In this document: positions 32,737 through 41,957 of the stretch, piece by piece
Layout of the letters: every line of letters starts with the position of its first letter
How positions within the stretch are numbered: the stretch's first letter is position 1
From: QUBU01 sp014337915
GTDB taxonomy: Bacteria > Pseudomonadota > Gammaproteobacteria > Steroidobacterales > GCA-2729495
DNA: 64,000 nt
Reading direction: 5' to 3'
Assembly (NCBI GenBank): GCA_030263395.1
Contig: SZOW01000002.1
Location: forward strand, 62,001 to 126,000
The notes under the pieces: generated by a model
Told to the model about the DNA's origin: nothing
The model's input: the letters and a program-made list of their open reading frames with translations, nothing else
Databases searched by the model: none
Translations under genes and position numbers: made by a program

Positions 32737-35250
32737 ATGGCTAGCAAGGTCGTCGTCGTCGAGTCACCGGCCAAGGCCAAGACCATCGGCAAGTACCTCG
32801 GCAAGGATTACGAGATCCTCGCCTCCTACGGCCATGTCCGCGACCTGGTGCCCAAGGAAGGCGCCGTGGACACCGGCAACGGCTACCGCATGCGCTACGA
32901 GGTCATCGAGCGCAACACCAGGCACGTCGACGCCATCGCCCGCGCCGTGAAGAAGGCCGACGCGGTCTACCTCGCCACCGATCCGGACCGCGAGGGCGAG
33001 GCCATTTCCTGGCACCTGGCGGAGATCCTCCGTGAGCGCGGCGTCCTCGACGGCCGCGAGCTGCACCGCGTGGTGTTCTATGAGATCACTGAGCGCGAGG
33101 TGCGCGAGGCCATGCAGGGTCCGCGCCAGCTCTCCGCCGACCTGGTGAACGCGCAGCAGGCGCGGCGCGCGCTCGACTACCTGGTGGGCTTCAACCTCTC
33201 GCCGCTGCTGTGGAAGAAGGTGCAGCCGAAGCTTTCCGCGGGCCGCGTGCAGAGTCCGGCGCTGCGCCTGATCTGCGAACGCGAGGACGAGATCGAGGCC
33301 TTCCGGCCCCGCGAGTACTGGTCCATCGAGGCGGACCTGCGCGCGGCCTCCGCGCCCTTCGCCGCGCGGCTCGCCGAGTTCCGCGGCGAGAAGGTCGAGC
33401 AGTTCAGCTTCGGCAACGAGACGGCCGCCAGCGCCGCCCGCCAGGCGCTGCTCGATGCCGCGGGCGGCAGGGCGCGGGTCTCCGCCATAGAGAAGAAGCA
33501 GCGCCGGCGCAACCCGGCACCGCCCTTCACCACCTCGACGCTGCAGCAGGAAGCCTCGCGCAAGCTGGGCTACAACGCGCGGCGCACCATGATGATCGCC
33601 CAGCGCCTCTACGAGGGCGTCGAGACCGGCGAGGGCACGGTCGGCCTCATCACCTACATGCGTACCGACTCGGTCAACCTCGCCAGCGTGGCCATCGACG
33701 AGATCCGCGGCTTCATCGCCAGCCGCTACGGCAGCGACAACCTGCCGGCGCAGCCCCGCAGCTACAAGACCTCGGCGAAGAATGCCCAGGAAGCCCATGA
33801 GGGCGTGCGGCCCACCAGCGTGGCCCGCACGCCGGAGAGCCTGCGCCAGTTCCTCAGTGAGGAGCAGTTCCGGCTCTATGACCTGATCTGGAAGCGCACC
33901 GTCGCCTGCCAGATGGTGCCGGCGGTCTACGATATGGTGACCGTGGACCTCACCCCCACCCGTGATCCAGCCGTCGCCCGCCTGCGCGCCAGCGGCTCGA
34001 CGCTGGTCGTGCCCGGCTTCATCGCCGTCTACCAGGAAGGCCGCGACGATGCCGCCGAAGAGGAGGGCGACCGCATCCTGCCGCCACTGCGCGAAGGTGA
34101 TGACATCGACCTCGTCGAAGTGCGGGCCGACCAGCATTTCACCGAGCCGCCACCGCGCTACAACGACGCCACGCTGGTGAAGGCGCTGGAGGAGTTCGGC
34201 ATCGGCCGGCCCTCGACCTACGCCTCGATCATCTCGACGCTGCAGGATCGCGGCTACATCGAGGTGGATGGCAAGCGCTTCATCCCCAAGGACATCGGCC
34301 GCATCGTCAACCGCTTCCTCACCGACCACTTCACGCGCTACGTCGACTACGGCTTCACGGCCCACATGGAAGACGAACTCGACGAGGTCTCACGCGGCGA
34401 GCGTGACTGGGTGCAGGTGCTCGACGAGTTCTGGCAGCCGTTCGCGGCGCTGGTGAAGGACAAGGAGGCGAGCGTCACCCGCGAGATGGTGGCGCAGGCG
34501 CGTGACCTCGGCATCGACCCGGCATCGGGCAAGCCGGTATCGGTGCGCATGGGCCGCTTCGGACCCTTCGCCCAGATCGGCACCAAGGACGACGCGGAGA
34601 AGCCGCGCTTCGCCGGGCTGCGGCCCGGGCAGAAGATGGCATCGATCACGCTGGACGAGGCGTTGGCGCTGTTCCAGCTGCCGCGCAAGCTCGGCACCAC
34701 CGCCGACGGCGAGCCAGTGCAGGCCAGCGTCGGCCGCTTCGGGCCCTACGTGCAGTACGGCAAGAAGTACGTCTCGCTGAAGCCGCCCGATGATCCCTAC
34801 ACGGTGACCCTGGAGCGTGCGCTGCAGGTCATCGAGGAGAAGAAGGTCGCCGATGCCAACCGGCTGATCCTCGACTTCCCCGAGGCCGGCATCCAGGTGC
34901 TCAACGGCCGCTACGGGCCCTACATCACCGACCGGGAACGCAATGCGCGCATCCCCAAGGGCGAGGACCCGAAGAGCCTGACGCTGGACCAGTGCCGTGA
35001 GCTGCTCGCCGCCGCTCCGCCGCGCGGCAAGCGCGGCTTCCGCGGCCGCAAGGCAGCCCCGGCCAAGGCCCCGGCCGAGGCGCCGCAGCCGAAGAAGGCA
35101 GCGAAACCCGCGAAGCGGAAAGCCAGCAAGACCAGCAAGACCAACAAGGCGGGCAAGGCCGCGGACGCCGCCGCCGCCGCTCCCCGCAAGCCTCGCGCGA
35201 GGCGCGCGAAGGGCAGCCCGGACCAGGCACCGGGCGATTCCTCGGGCTAG
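32737..35250 (+). CDS. topA: DNA topoisomerase I
   Basis: Type IA topoisomerase that relaxes negative supercoils. The 837-aa enzyme has the Toprim domain at the start (VVVESPAKAKTIGKYLG, DPDREGEAISWHL near 83) and the catalytic tyrosine at about 307 in GLITYMRTDS. KPTST-type and GIGRPSTYASIISTLQDRGY blocks also occur. The E. coli-type C-terminal zinc fingers are absent: instead there are Cys-free repeats such as GRFGPFAQIG, GRFGPYVQYG and GRYGPYITD, then a Lys/Ala-rich tail (about 765-837). Repeat-plus-basic-tail C-termini are known in other bacterial TopA proteins. Confidence 0.96.
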   Translation: MASKVVVVESPAKAKTIGKYLGKDYEILASYGHVRDLVPKEGAVDTGNGYRMRYEVIERNTRHVDAIARAVKKADAVYLATDPDREGEAISWHLAEILRERGVLDGRELHRVVFYEITEREVREAMQGPRQLSADLVNAQQARRALDYLVGFNLSPLLWKKVQPKLSAGRVQSPALRLICEREDEIEAFRPREYWSIEADLRAASAPFAARLAEFRGEKVEQFSFGNETAASAARQALLDAAGGRARVSAIEKKQRRRNPAPPFTTSTLQQEASRKLGYNARRTMMIAQRLYEGVETGEGTVGLITYMRTDSVNLASVAIDEIRGFIASRYGSDNLPAQPRSYKTSAKNAQEAHEGVRPTSVARTPESLRQFLSEEQFRLYDLIWKRTVACQMVPAVYDMVTVDLTPTRDPAVARLRASGSTLVVPGFIAVYQEGRDDAAEEEGDRILPPLREGDDIDLVEVRADQHFTEPPPRYNDATLVKALEEFGIGRPSTYASIISTLQDRGYIEVDGKRFIPKDIGRIVNRFLTDHFTRYVDYGFTAHMEDELDEVSRGERDWVQVLDEFWQPFAALVKDKEASVTREMVAQARDLGIDPASGKPVSVRMGRFGPFAQIGTKDDAEKPRFAGLRPGQKMASITLDEALALFQLPRKLGTTADGEPVQASVGRFGPYVQYGKKYVSLKPPDDPYTVTLERALQVIEEKKVADANRLILDFPEAGIQVLNGRYGPYITDRERNARIPKGEDPKSLTLDQCRELLAAAPPRGKRGFRGRKAAPAKAPAEAPQPKKAAKPAKRKASKTSKTNKAGKAADAAAAAPRKPRARRAKGSPDQAPGDSSG

Positions 35251-35264
35251 CAGCCGGGCCGGCG

Positions 35265-35822
35265 GTGACTGCGAGCTTGCCGCTGCAGCAGGCCGCCCGC
35301 CTGGTCCGGGCCGGGGGCGTCATCGCCTATCCCACCGAAGCGGTCTATGGCCTGGGCTGCGACCCGGGGGCCGTCGAGGCCGTCCTGCGCATCCTCGCCA
35401 TCAAGGGGCGGCCGGCCGCGGCCGGGTTCATCGTCATCGCGGCTGGCTGGGAACAGCTCGAGGGCTGGATCGCGCCCACGCCGGCCGAACGCCGCCGCCT
35501 CGGGCAGTCCGTCGCCCGGCCGGTCAGCTGGGTGGTCAGTGCGGGTCCCCTGGCCTATCCGCTGCTGACCGGTGACCGGCCCAGCCTGGCCGTGCGGGTC
35601 ACCCGGCACCCGGTGGCCGCGATGCTCTGCGAACTGGTGGGCGGGCCGCTGCTCTCCACTAGTGCCAACCGCCACGGCCGGCCGCCGGCCCGCAGCGCCC
35701 TGGCCGCAAGGCGCCAGCTGGGCGCCGCTGTCGACCAGGTGGTCGGCGGCGAGGTCGGCGGCTCCCGCCGGCCCAGCGAGATCCGGGATGCCGCCACCGG
35801 CGCAGTGCTGCGCCCCGGCTGA
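35265..35822 (+). CDS. tsaC: Threonylcarbamoyl-AMP synthase (TsaC/YrdC type)
   Basis: Makes threonylcarbamoyl-AMP for t6A37 modification of ANN-decoding tRNAs. The 185-aa single-domain protein is the short TsaC form, not the longer Sua5. It shows GGVIAYPTEAVYGLGCDP near 17, the AIKGRPAAAGFIVIAA block near 45, and LLSTSANRHGRPPARS near 128. The start is a GTG 15 bp after topA without a strong ribosome site, which suggests coupling to topA translation. Confidence 0.92.
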   Translation: MTASLPLQQAARLVRAGGVIAYPTEAVYGLGCDPGAVEAVLRILAIKGRPAAAGFIVIAAGWEQLEGWIAPTPAERRRLGQSVARPVSWVVSAGPLAYPLLTGDRPSLAVRVTRHPVAAMLCELVGGPLLSTSANRHGRPPARSALAARRQLGAAVDQVVGGEVGGSRRPSEIRDAATGAVLRPG

Positions 35823-35870
35823 GCCACAAGCATCCCGCCGGTGGGCGCGGACCGCCGGGGGAGACCGGGG

Positions 35871-35936
35871 CTGACGCCGGTCGCCCGGATTCTGTAATAT
35901 CGGCCTTGGCCCGCTCGAAAAATCGCGGCCAAGCCG
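35871..35936 (+). promoter_or_regulatory. Candidate promoter and leader hairpin of the subtilase gene
   Basis: CTGACG (35871) and TGTAAT (35893) are 16 bp apart and form a plausible sigma-70 promoter. The transcript would begin with a hairpin at 35901-35936, where CGGC and TTGGCC pair with GGCCAA and GCCG, with one bulged C. The leader then runs about 60 nt to the ATG with little further structure. Confidence 0.4.
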
Positions 35937-35997
35937 TTGCGAAGAATAAGGAAACCATCGGCAGGCCCGGCTCCCGGCCGGTACCGCCGCCCACCCC

Positions 35998-38900
35998 ATG
36001 CGACGCGACCCACGCCCCCCTTCGCTGTTGGCGACCCTGCTCCTCGCGGGTCTACTCGCCAACGGGCTGGCAATCGGGCTGGCCAGGGCTGATGACGCAG
36101 CCGCCGCGCCAGCGGATTCCCGGGAGGCTACGCGGGTCTACATTGTGCAACTGCGCCAGGCCCCTGCCCTCGAAGCCGCCAACGACAGCCGCCGGGTCGG
36201 CGAGGAACGCTTCGACGCGCGCTCACCCCTGGTCTCGAGCTATGGCGCCGCCCTCGTGGACAGCCATGACCGGCTGCTGGCCGCGATCGGCGCACCCGAT
36301 GCCAAGCTCTACAGCTACAAGCTCGCCTTCAACGGTTTCGCCGCGCGCCTGACCGCCGCGCAGGCAGCGCAGCTGCGCGCCGATCCCGCCGTGCAGCGGG
36401 TGACCCCGGACCGGGTCAAGCTGCTGCGATCCAACGCCAGCGCCCAGTTCCTCGGGCTGCTCGACCCGGGCAACGGCCTGCGCAATGCCCGCGGCCTCAC
36501 CGGGGAAGGCGTGGTCATCGGCATCATCGACAGTGGCATCGATCCCAGCCATCCAGCCTTCGCCCACCTCGAGGCAAAGCCGAAGCCGCGCCTGTGCCGC
36601 GGCAGCTGGGCCAGGGAGTCTCTGCTCGGTGCCTGGCTCTGCCACCGCTTCAGGAAGCCGCGTTACCGCCCGCTCTACGCCCCGCTCCCCGGCTGGCACG
36701 GCCGCTGCCAGGCCGGGCCCGGATTCCCGGCCACGGCCTGCAACGACAAGCTCATCGGTGCGCGCTTCTATGCCAGCGGCTTTCGCGACAGCTTCGCCAT
36801 GGATCCGGCGGAGTTCCTGTCGCCGCTCGATGCCGACGGCCATGGCACCCACATCGCCTCGGTCGCCGCCGGCGGCCGGGTCACGGCCGAGATCGGCGGC
36901 ACGAGACTGGCGCCCATCAGCGGCATCGCGCCGCGGGCGCGCATTGCGGTGTACAAGGCCTGCTGGCTGGAACCCGGCGCCACGCGCGCCAGCTGCGCCA
37001 TGTCGGACCTGCAGCGTGCCATCGACGATGCGGTTGCCGATGGCGTCGACATCATCAACTACTCGGTCGGCACCGCCAATGGCGGGCCGGGTGATCCCGA
37101 CGCCCTGGCCCTGCTCACAGCCAGCGATGCCGGGGTACTGACCGTTGCCGCCGCCGGCAATGGCGGTCCGGCAGACGCCAGCATCGATTCCCCGGGCACT
37201 TCCCCCTGGGTGCTGGCCGTGGCCGCCTCCACTCGCAGTGGCATCCGCTACGACGAGGTGCTGCGCGTCACCCCGGCAGCCAGCGGCACTGGTGACATCA
37301 CCATGAAGGAAGCAGCCTTCACGCCGGAGTTGCGCAGCACCGGGGCCAGGAGCGGCTCGCTGGTGCTGGTCACCGACGGGCAGGGCGGCGCCAATGGCTG
37401 TACCTTTCCGGCCAACGCCGCCGACCTGAAGGGGCATGTCGCCCTGGTGCGCCGTGGCGCCTGCGATTTCCTCACCAAGGTGGCCAACGCCGGGGATGCC
37501 GGCGCCATTGCCGTGGTGGTCTTCGGCAACGAGGAAAATGACGGCCTGCCGATCACCATGACCGGCGAGCGTGGCGTGGTCGGCGTCCCCGCGGTGATGA
37601 TCAGCCAGGCCGATGGCGAGGCACTGGCTGCAAGGCTGCGCGCCGGCGAAGCCCTGCAGCTGACGCTGCAGAAGGGCGTGATCGCCAACCGCGACGCCAA
37701 GGGCAATGTCATGTACGACCGCTCGGCACGCGGGCCGAACCCGAATGAGTTCGACATCCTCAAGCCGGACCTGGCCGCACCGGGCGTGGACCTCCTCGGT
37801 GCGCAGACCCCGGAGGTCGCCAACGGCCTGCGCGGCGAACGCTACCAGTACCTTTCCGGCACTTCGATGGCGGCTCCCGAGGTGGCCGGAGTCGCCGCGC
37901 TGCTGCGGCAGGCGCATCCGCGGTGGAGTCCGGCGGCGCTGCGTTCCGCGTTGATGACCACGGCGAGACAGGACCTCGTCCGGGCCGATGACAGCAGCGC
38001 GGATCCCTTCGACTTCGGCGCCGGCCATATCGTGCCGGACCTGGCGGCCGATCCCGGCCTGGTCTATGAGACCAGCCGCGACGACTACGATGCCTTCGGC
38101 TGCGGCATCGGCCTGGCCACCATCGACGCGGATCGCTGCGCGGCGCTCGCCGATGCGGGCTACTCGCTGGCGGCCACCGACCTCAACCTGCCCTCGATCG
38201 CCAGCCATGGCCTGGTGCATTCGCGCAGTATCCGCCGCCGCGTGACCAACGTCGGCCCGGCAGCGGTCTACCAGGCGACGGTGGAAGCACCCCCGGGTAC
38301 CACGGTGGTGGTGGCCCCGGCGAGCCTGGCACTGGCCAGCGGCGAGAGCGCCGAGTACACCCTGACCATCACCAGCACCGGCGCTGCGCGGCGCGCCGAC
38401 TACTTCAGCGCCGAAGCCGCTCTGCCCGACTTCCGCTTTGGCGCCATCACCTGGCGCGATGCGCGCCACGTGGTACGCAGCCCGCTGGCGGTGGCACCGG
38501 CCGCGATCGGCGTCGAGGATCCGGTCGCCGGCCACGAGGCCACGGGCAACACCACGGTCCACGTCGACTTCGGCTACGACGGCCCCTACCAGGCGCTGAC
38601 CTCGGGACTGGCGGCGCCGGCCATCTACAGCGGCAACATCATCGACGACCCGCTCGACTACTACGGCTTCCTGGCCGACGACAGTGCCCTGCCGGACTTC
38701 ATCCGCCGCCAGCGTTTCGACGTGCCGCCCGGTACCCGCTACCTGCGGGTGGCCCTGGCCGGCACCGCCGCAGGCGACGGCGACAACCTCGATCTCTACC
38801 TGGACTGCCCGGAAGGCGCCTGTGAGCAGGGCCGCCATGAAAGCACCAGCGACGGCGCCACCGAAGTCATCGACATCCTGGATCCGGTACCCGGGGAGTA

Positions 38901-39159
38901 CATCATCGACGTCCACGGCCTGCAGGTCGCAGCGCTGGAGACGAGCTACGAGCTCGGCGTATGGATGGTGAACGACGCGCCCGGGCCCGGTGGCTTCTCG
39001 GTGGCTTCGGCCCCGGCGGCCGCAACGACCGGGGCGAGCGGCGAGGTGACGCTCACCTGGAGCGGGCTTGCGCCCGGCGAGCTCTACCTGGGCCTGGTGA
39101 CCCACGGCGATGGCGAGCACGAGCTCGCGCAGACGCTGGTGGAGATCGCCACGCCCTGA
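35998..39159 (+). CDS. Large secreted subtilisin-family (S8) protease
   Basis: A 1053-aa exported serine protease. A signal peptide (about 1-31) is followed by an I9-type propeptide (about 45-140) and the S8 catalytic domain. The catalytic triad is complete: Asp in IIDSGIDPSHP (about 177), His in GHGTHIASVA (about 283) and Ser in SGTSMAAPEVAG (about 623). A PA domain is inserted between His and Ser (about 435-555), as in plant subtilases. A C-terminal Fn3-like region (about 740-830) and a PPC-like beta domain (about 880-990) follow. There is no sorting tail or transmembrane anchor. It is probably secreted for protein degradation. Confidence 0.93.
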   Translation: MRRDPRPPSLLATLLLAGLLANGLAIGLARADDAAAAPADSREATRVYIVQLRQAPALEAANDSRRVGEERFDARSPLVSSYGAALVDSHDRLLAAIGAPDAKLYSYKLAFNGFAARLTAAQAAQLRADPAVQRVTPDRVKLLRSNASAQFLGLLDPGNGLRNARGLTGEGVVIGIIDSGIDPSHPAFAHLEAKPKPRLCRGSWARESLLGAWLCHRFRKPRYRPLYAPLPGWHGRCQAGPGFPATACNDKLIGARFYASGFRDSFAMDPAEFLSPLDADGHGTHIASVAAGGRVTAEIGGTRLAPISGIAPRARIAVYKACWLEPGATRASCAMSDLQRAIDDAVADGVDIINYSVGTANGGPGDPDALALLTASDAGVLTVAAAGNGGPADASIDSPGTSPWVLAVAASTRSGIRYDEVLRVTPAASGTGDITMKEAAFTPELRSTGARSGSLVLVTDGQGGANGCTFPANAADLKGHVALVRRGACDFLTKVANAGDAGAIAVVVFGNEENDGLPITMTGERGVVGVPAVMISQADGEALAARLRAGEALQLTLQKGVIANRDAKGNVMYDRSARGPNPNEFDILKPDLAAPGVDLLGAQTPEVANGLRGERYQYLSGTSMAAPEVAGVAALLRQAHPRWSPAALRSALMTTARQDLVRADDSSADPFDFGAGHIVPDLAADPGLVYETSRDDYDAFGCGIGLATIDADRCAALADAGYSLAATDLNLPSIASHGLVHSRSIRRRVTNVGPAAVYQATVEAPPGTTVVVAPASLALASGESAEYTLTITSTGAARRADYFSAEAALPDFRFGAITWRDARHVVRSPLAVAPAAIGVEDPVAGHEATGNTTVHVDFGYDGPYQALTSGLAAPAIYSGNIIDDPLDYYGFLADDSALPDFIRRQRFDVPPGTRYLRVALAGTAAGDGDNLDLYLDCPEGACEQGRHESTSDGATEVIDILDPVPGEYIIDVHGLQVAALETSYELGVWMVNDAPGPGGFSVASAPAAATTGASGEVTLTWSGLAPGELYLGLVTHGDGEHELAQTLVEIATP

Positions 39160-39189
39160 CCGCGGGCCAGGCCCATGACCGGCACGGGT

Positions 39190-39786
39190 TCAGCGGGCTC
39201 TGGTAGCAGGCGCCCGCAGCGGCCGGTGGCGGAAGCAGCCGACGAGATGGTCGTTGACCAGCCCGGTGGCCTGCAGGTGGGCGTACATGATGGTGCTGCC
39301 GACGAAGCGGAAGCCGCGGGCCTTGAGGTCACGGCTCAGCGCATCGGAGACGGCGCTGGTGGCGGGCACCTCGCGCGGGTGGCGCCAGCGGTTCTGCACC
39401 GGTCGGCCGTCGACGAAACGCCAGATGTAGTCGCTGAAGCTGCCGAACTCCTCCTGCACGGCGAGGAAGGCACGGGCGTTGCCGACCGCGGCCGCGATCT
39501 TCAGGCGGTTGCGGATGATGCCGGGATCGAGCAGCAGCCTGGCCTGGCGGGCCGCGGTGAAGCGCGCGACCCGGGCGGGATCGAAACCGGCGAAGGCGCG
39601 ACGGTAGCCCTCGCGCCGGTGCAGGATGGTGGCCCAGCTGAGGCCCGCCTGCGCGCCTTCGAGCACCAGGAACTCGAACTGGCGGCGGTCATCGCGCACC
39701 GGCACACCCCACTCGCTGTCGTGGTACTCGAGGTAGGCCGGGCTGACGCCTTCGGACCAGGGACAGCGCTGGAGACTCTTCGCCAT
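39190..39786 (-). CDS. tag: DNA-3-methyladenine glycosylase I
   Basis: Base-excision repair enzyme that removes 3-methyladenine. The 198-aa product opens with the family signature RCPWSEG ... YLEYHDSEWGVP, with likely zinc ligands C8 and H22 and their C-terminal partners in LVNDHLVGCFRH. The LVLEGAQAGLSW block follows near 43 and the recognition region FSDYIWRFVDG near 116. The start at 39786 gives the family N-terminus; the frame remains open far upstream but that part is shadow of aroE. It is convergent with the subtilase gene and divergent from aroE. Confidence 0.95.
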   Translation of the reverse strand: MAKSLQRCPWSEGVSPAYLEYHDSEWGVPVRDDRRQFEFLVLEGAQAGLSWATILHRREGYRRAFAGFDPARVARFTAARQARLLLDPGIIRNRLKIAAAVGNARAFLAVQEEFGSFSDYIWRFVDGRPVQNRWRHPREVPATSAVSDALSRDLKARGFRFVGSTIMYAHLQATGLVNDHLVGCFRHRPLRAPATRAR

Positions 39787-39812
39787 GGCTGCCAGTCTAG
39801 ACCGTGCGGCGG

Positions 39813-39842
39813 TTGGACACCCCGGTTCCGGTAAGGTACAAG
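39813..39842 (+). promoter_or_regulatory. Candidate aroE promoter
   Basis: TTGGAC (39813) and TACAAG (39837) with an 18-bp spacer lie in the 87-bp divergent gap between tag and aroE. The predicted leader is about 25 nt. Confidence 0.4.
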
Positions 39843-39873
39843 ACCGGGCGGAGCACAGGCACAAGGCCATTTC

Positions 39874-40689
39874 ATGACGGACCGCTACGGAGTCATCGGC
39901 CACCCCATCGGCCACAGCAAGTCGCCGGTGATCCATCGCCTGTTTGCCGCACAGACCGGGGAGGACCTGTCCTACGAGGCCTTCGACATCCGGCCCGAGG
40001 ACCTGGCCACCCGGCTGCCGGCCCTGGCGCAGGAAGGGCTGCGTGGTTTCAACGTCACCGTGCCGCACAAGGAGGCGGTGGCCCGGCTGGCGGACCAGCT
40101 CACCGACCGTGCCCATCTCGCCGGCGCGGTCAATACGGTGATCATCGCCGCCGACGGCCGCTTCGATGGCGACAACACCGATGGCGTCGGCCTGCTGACC
40201 GACCTCAAGGACAACCTCGGCCTGCAGCTCAAGGGAGCCCGCCTGCTGGTGCTCGGCGCCGGCGGCGCGACCCGCGGCATCGTCCCTGCTCTGCTCGGCA
40301 GCGGGCCGGCGGAATTTTGCATCGCCAACCGCAGCATCGAGCGCGCGCGGGAAGTCGCCGGGCATTTCGAGCGCCTCGGCGCCATCCGCGCCTGCCGCTT
40401 CGATGAACTGCCCGCTGCGCCCTGGGATCTGGTAATCAATGCCACGGCGGCCGGCCTGCAGGGCGGCGTGCCGCCCGTGCCCGAGGCGGTGATCGGCCCG
40501 GATACCGCCTGCTACGACCTTTCCTATGCGATGACCGACACGCCCTTTGTCGGCTGGGCCCGCCGCCTCGGCGCGAAGCGCGCCTGGCAGGGCTGGGGCA
40601 TGCTGGTGGAGCAGGCGGCGGAAGCGTTTTTCATCTGGCGCGGCGTGCGCCCCGACACCAGGCCGGTGCGGGAGAAGCTGCCGGCGTAG
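39874..40689 (+). CDS. aroE: Shikimate dehydrogenase (NADP+)
   Basis: Reduces 3-dehydroshikimate in the aromatic amino acid pathway. The 271-aa product has the substrate-binding HSKSPVIH (14-21), the catalytic lysine K66 in GFNVTVPHKEAVA, the Asp of DGDNTDGVG near 102, and the NADP Rossmann loop VLGAGGATRGI near 125-135. The closing helix is GWGMLVEQAAEAFFIWRG. Confidence 0.97.
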   Translation: MTDRYGVIGHPIGHSKSPVIHRLFAAQTGEDLSYEAFDIRPEDLATRLPALAQEGLRGFNVTVPHKEAVARLADQLTDRAHLAGAVNTVIIAADGRFDGDNTDGVGLLTDLKDNLGLQLKGARLLVLGAGGATRGIVPALLGSGPAEFCIANRSIERAREVAGHFERLGAIRACRFDELPAAPWDLVINATAAGLQGGVPPVPEAVIGPDTACYDLSYAMTDTPFVGWARRLGAKRAWQGWGMLVEQAAEAFFIWRGVRPDTRPVREKLPA

Positions 40690-40727
40690 GATGCTGGCGC
40701 CGCGACCTGCGGTAGCCGCGAGCCCGC

Positions 40728-41849
40728 CTACCTGACCGTGAAGTCCTGTACCAGCACCGCGCCTTCCGGTACCGGTGTCTGCGCGATCCCCCTGTAGTTC
40801 TCCGGCCCGAGCTTCAGCGACGACAGGTCCATGACGTGCGAGTACAGCGCCGGCGGCGTGCCCGCCAGGCGCACGAAAACCATCTTGCTGCTGTCCCTGG
40901 AGAAGGACTTCATGCCGTCGAAGCCGGCATGGTAGGTCAGCCGCAGCGGCGGGTCGCCGCCGAGGTCGCCGAGGAACAGTTCGTGGTTGTTGCCGTCGAT
41001 GATGCGGGTGAAGATGTAGTGGCGCCCGTCGGCGGCTGGCCCCGGTCCCCAGTACATGTCGCGGTCGAAGGTACGCTGCACCAGGCCGCTGCCATCGGCC
41101 CTGATGGTGAACACCACCATCGGCGTCGGGTTGATCCTGCCGTATTCGCTCTTGCGCCAGGCCTGGAAGATGATGGTGTCGTTGTCAGCCAGGTAGAACG
41201 GCGCGCCCGGCTCCCAGTCCCCGGTGAAGGTGACCTGCTGCTCCCTGCCACCGTCCACCTGCATGCGCCAGAGGTTGGCCTTGCCGTTGATCTGCCGCGT
41301 CCAGACGATCCACTTGCCGTTGGGTGAGACGGTGACCTCGGCGTCGTACCAGCGGTTGTTGGTCAGGCGGCGGACGTCCTTGCCGTAGAGGTCCGAGGTG
41401 TAGAGCTCCGCGCCCTGCGGGTAGTCATCCGGTTCGGCCCAGTTGCCGAGCGGCATGTCCATGTGGTCGCGGGTCGAGGTCCAGATGACCCGCTTCTGGT
41501 CCGGGAAGAAGTACGAGCAGGCGTCCTGGCCACGGTCGTTGATCCGCCGCAGCGTCTTGCCATCCTCGGTGAAGATGTAGGTCAGCGCGCTGCCAACCCG
41601 CTTGTCCGCCGACTGCTGCGCGTCCTTGTCGCGTACCTGCGCGATCAGGTGGTAGCCATCGGGTGCGTAGTAGGCCTCGGCCGCCGGCGGAATGTTGGGG
41701 ATCAGGACCACCGGCAGTTCCCGGCTGCTGTCGATCGCGGGTTTCGCGGGACTCGCCCCGGATACGGCATCGGTCTGCGCCCCTGCGGCGCTCATCAGCA
41801 CCAGCACCATGCAGGCGGCGGCGCATCCCGGCAGGCGGATGGCAGTCAT
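40728..41849 (-). CDS. Exported TolB-like beta-propeller protein
   Basis: A 373-aa protein with a signal peptide (about 1-24) and repeats of the PD40/TolB type. Examples are YYAPDGYHLIAQ, YFFPDQKRVIWTSTRDH, VSPNGKWIVWTRQ, LADNDTIIFQAWRK and FSRDSSKMVFVR, spaced as the blades of a six-bladed propeller. No catalytic domain follows, so it is probably a periplasmic binding protein rather than a peptidase. It stands alone, convergent with aroE and 108 bp downstream of the gor start-side neighbour on the same strand. Function unknown. Confidence 0.75.
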   Translation of the reverse strand: MTAIRLPGCAAACMVLVLMSAAGAQTDAVSGASPAKPAIDSSRELPVVLIPNIPPAAEAYYAPDGYHLIAQVRDKDAQQSADKRVGSALTYIFTEDGKTLRRINDRGQDACSYFFPDQKRVIWTSTRDHMDMPLGNWAEPDDYPQGAELYTSDLYGKDVRRLTNNRWYDAEVTVSPNGKWIVWTRQINGKANLWRMQVDGGREQQVTFTGDWEPGAPFYLADNDTIIFQAWRKSEYGRINPTPMVVFTIRADGSGLVQRTFDRDMYWGPGPAADGRHYIFTRIIDGNNHELFLGDLGGDPPLRLTYHAGFDGMKSFSRDSSKMVFVRLAGTPPALYSHVMDLSSLKLGPENYRGIAQTPVPEGAVLVQDFTVR

Positions 41850-41957
41850 ATTGCGGTACTCCCCGATGTCATGTGGCCCTGCCGTGGATCATGGCACCGA
41901 TGGGAGGGCCCGATCCAGACGCCAGCGCCATGGCAGGACATCCTGACGCCCTGGCCG

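Noticed and set aside
35823..35997. A cyclic-di-GMP riboswitch in the subtilase leader
   Set aside because: Only a single hairpin and a GGAAACCATCGG-like stretch are seen; the paired helices and conserved junction of GEMM RNAs are missing.
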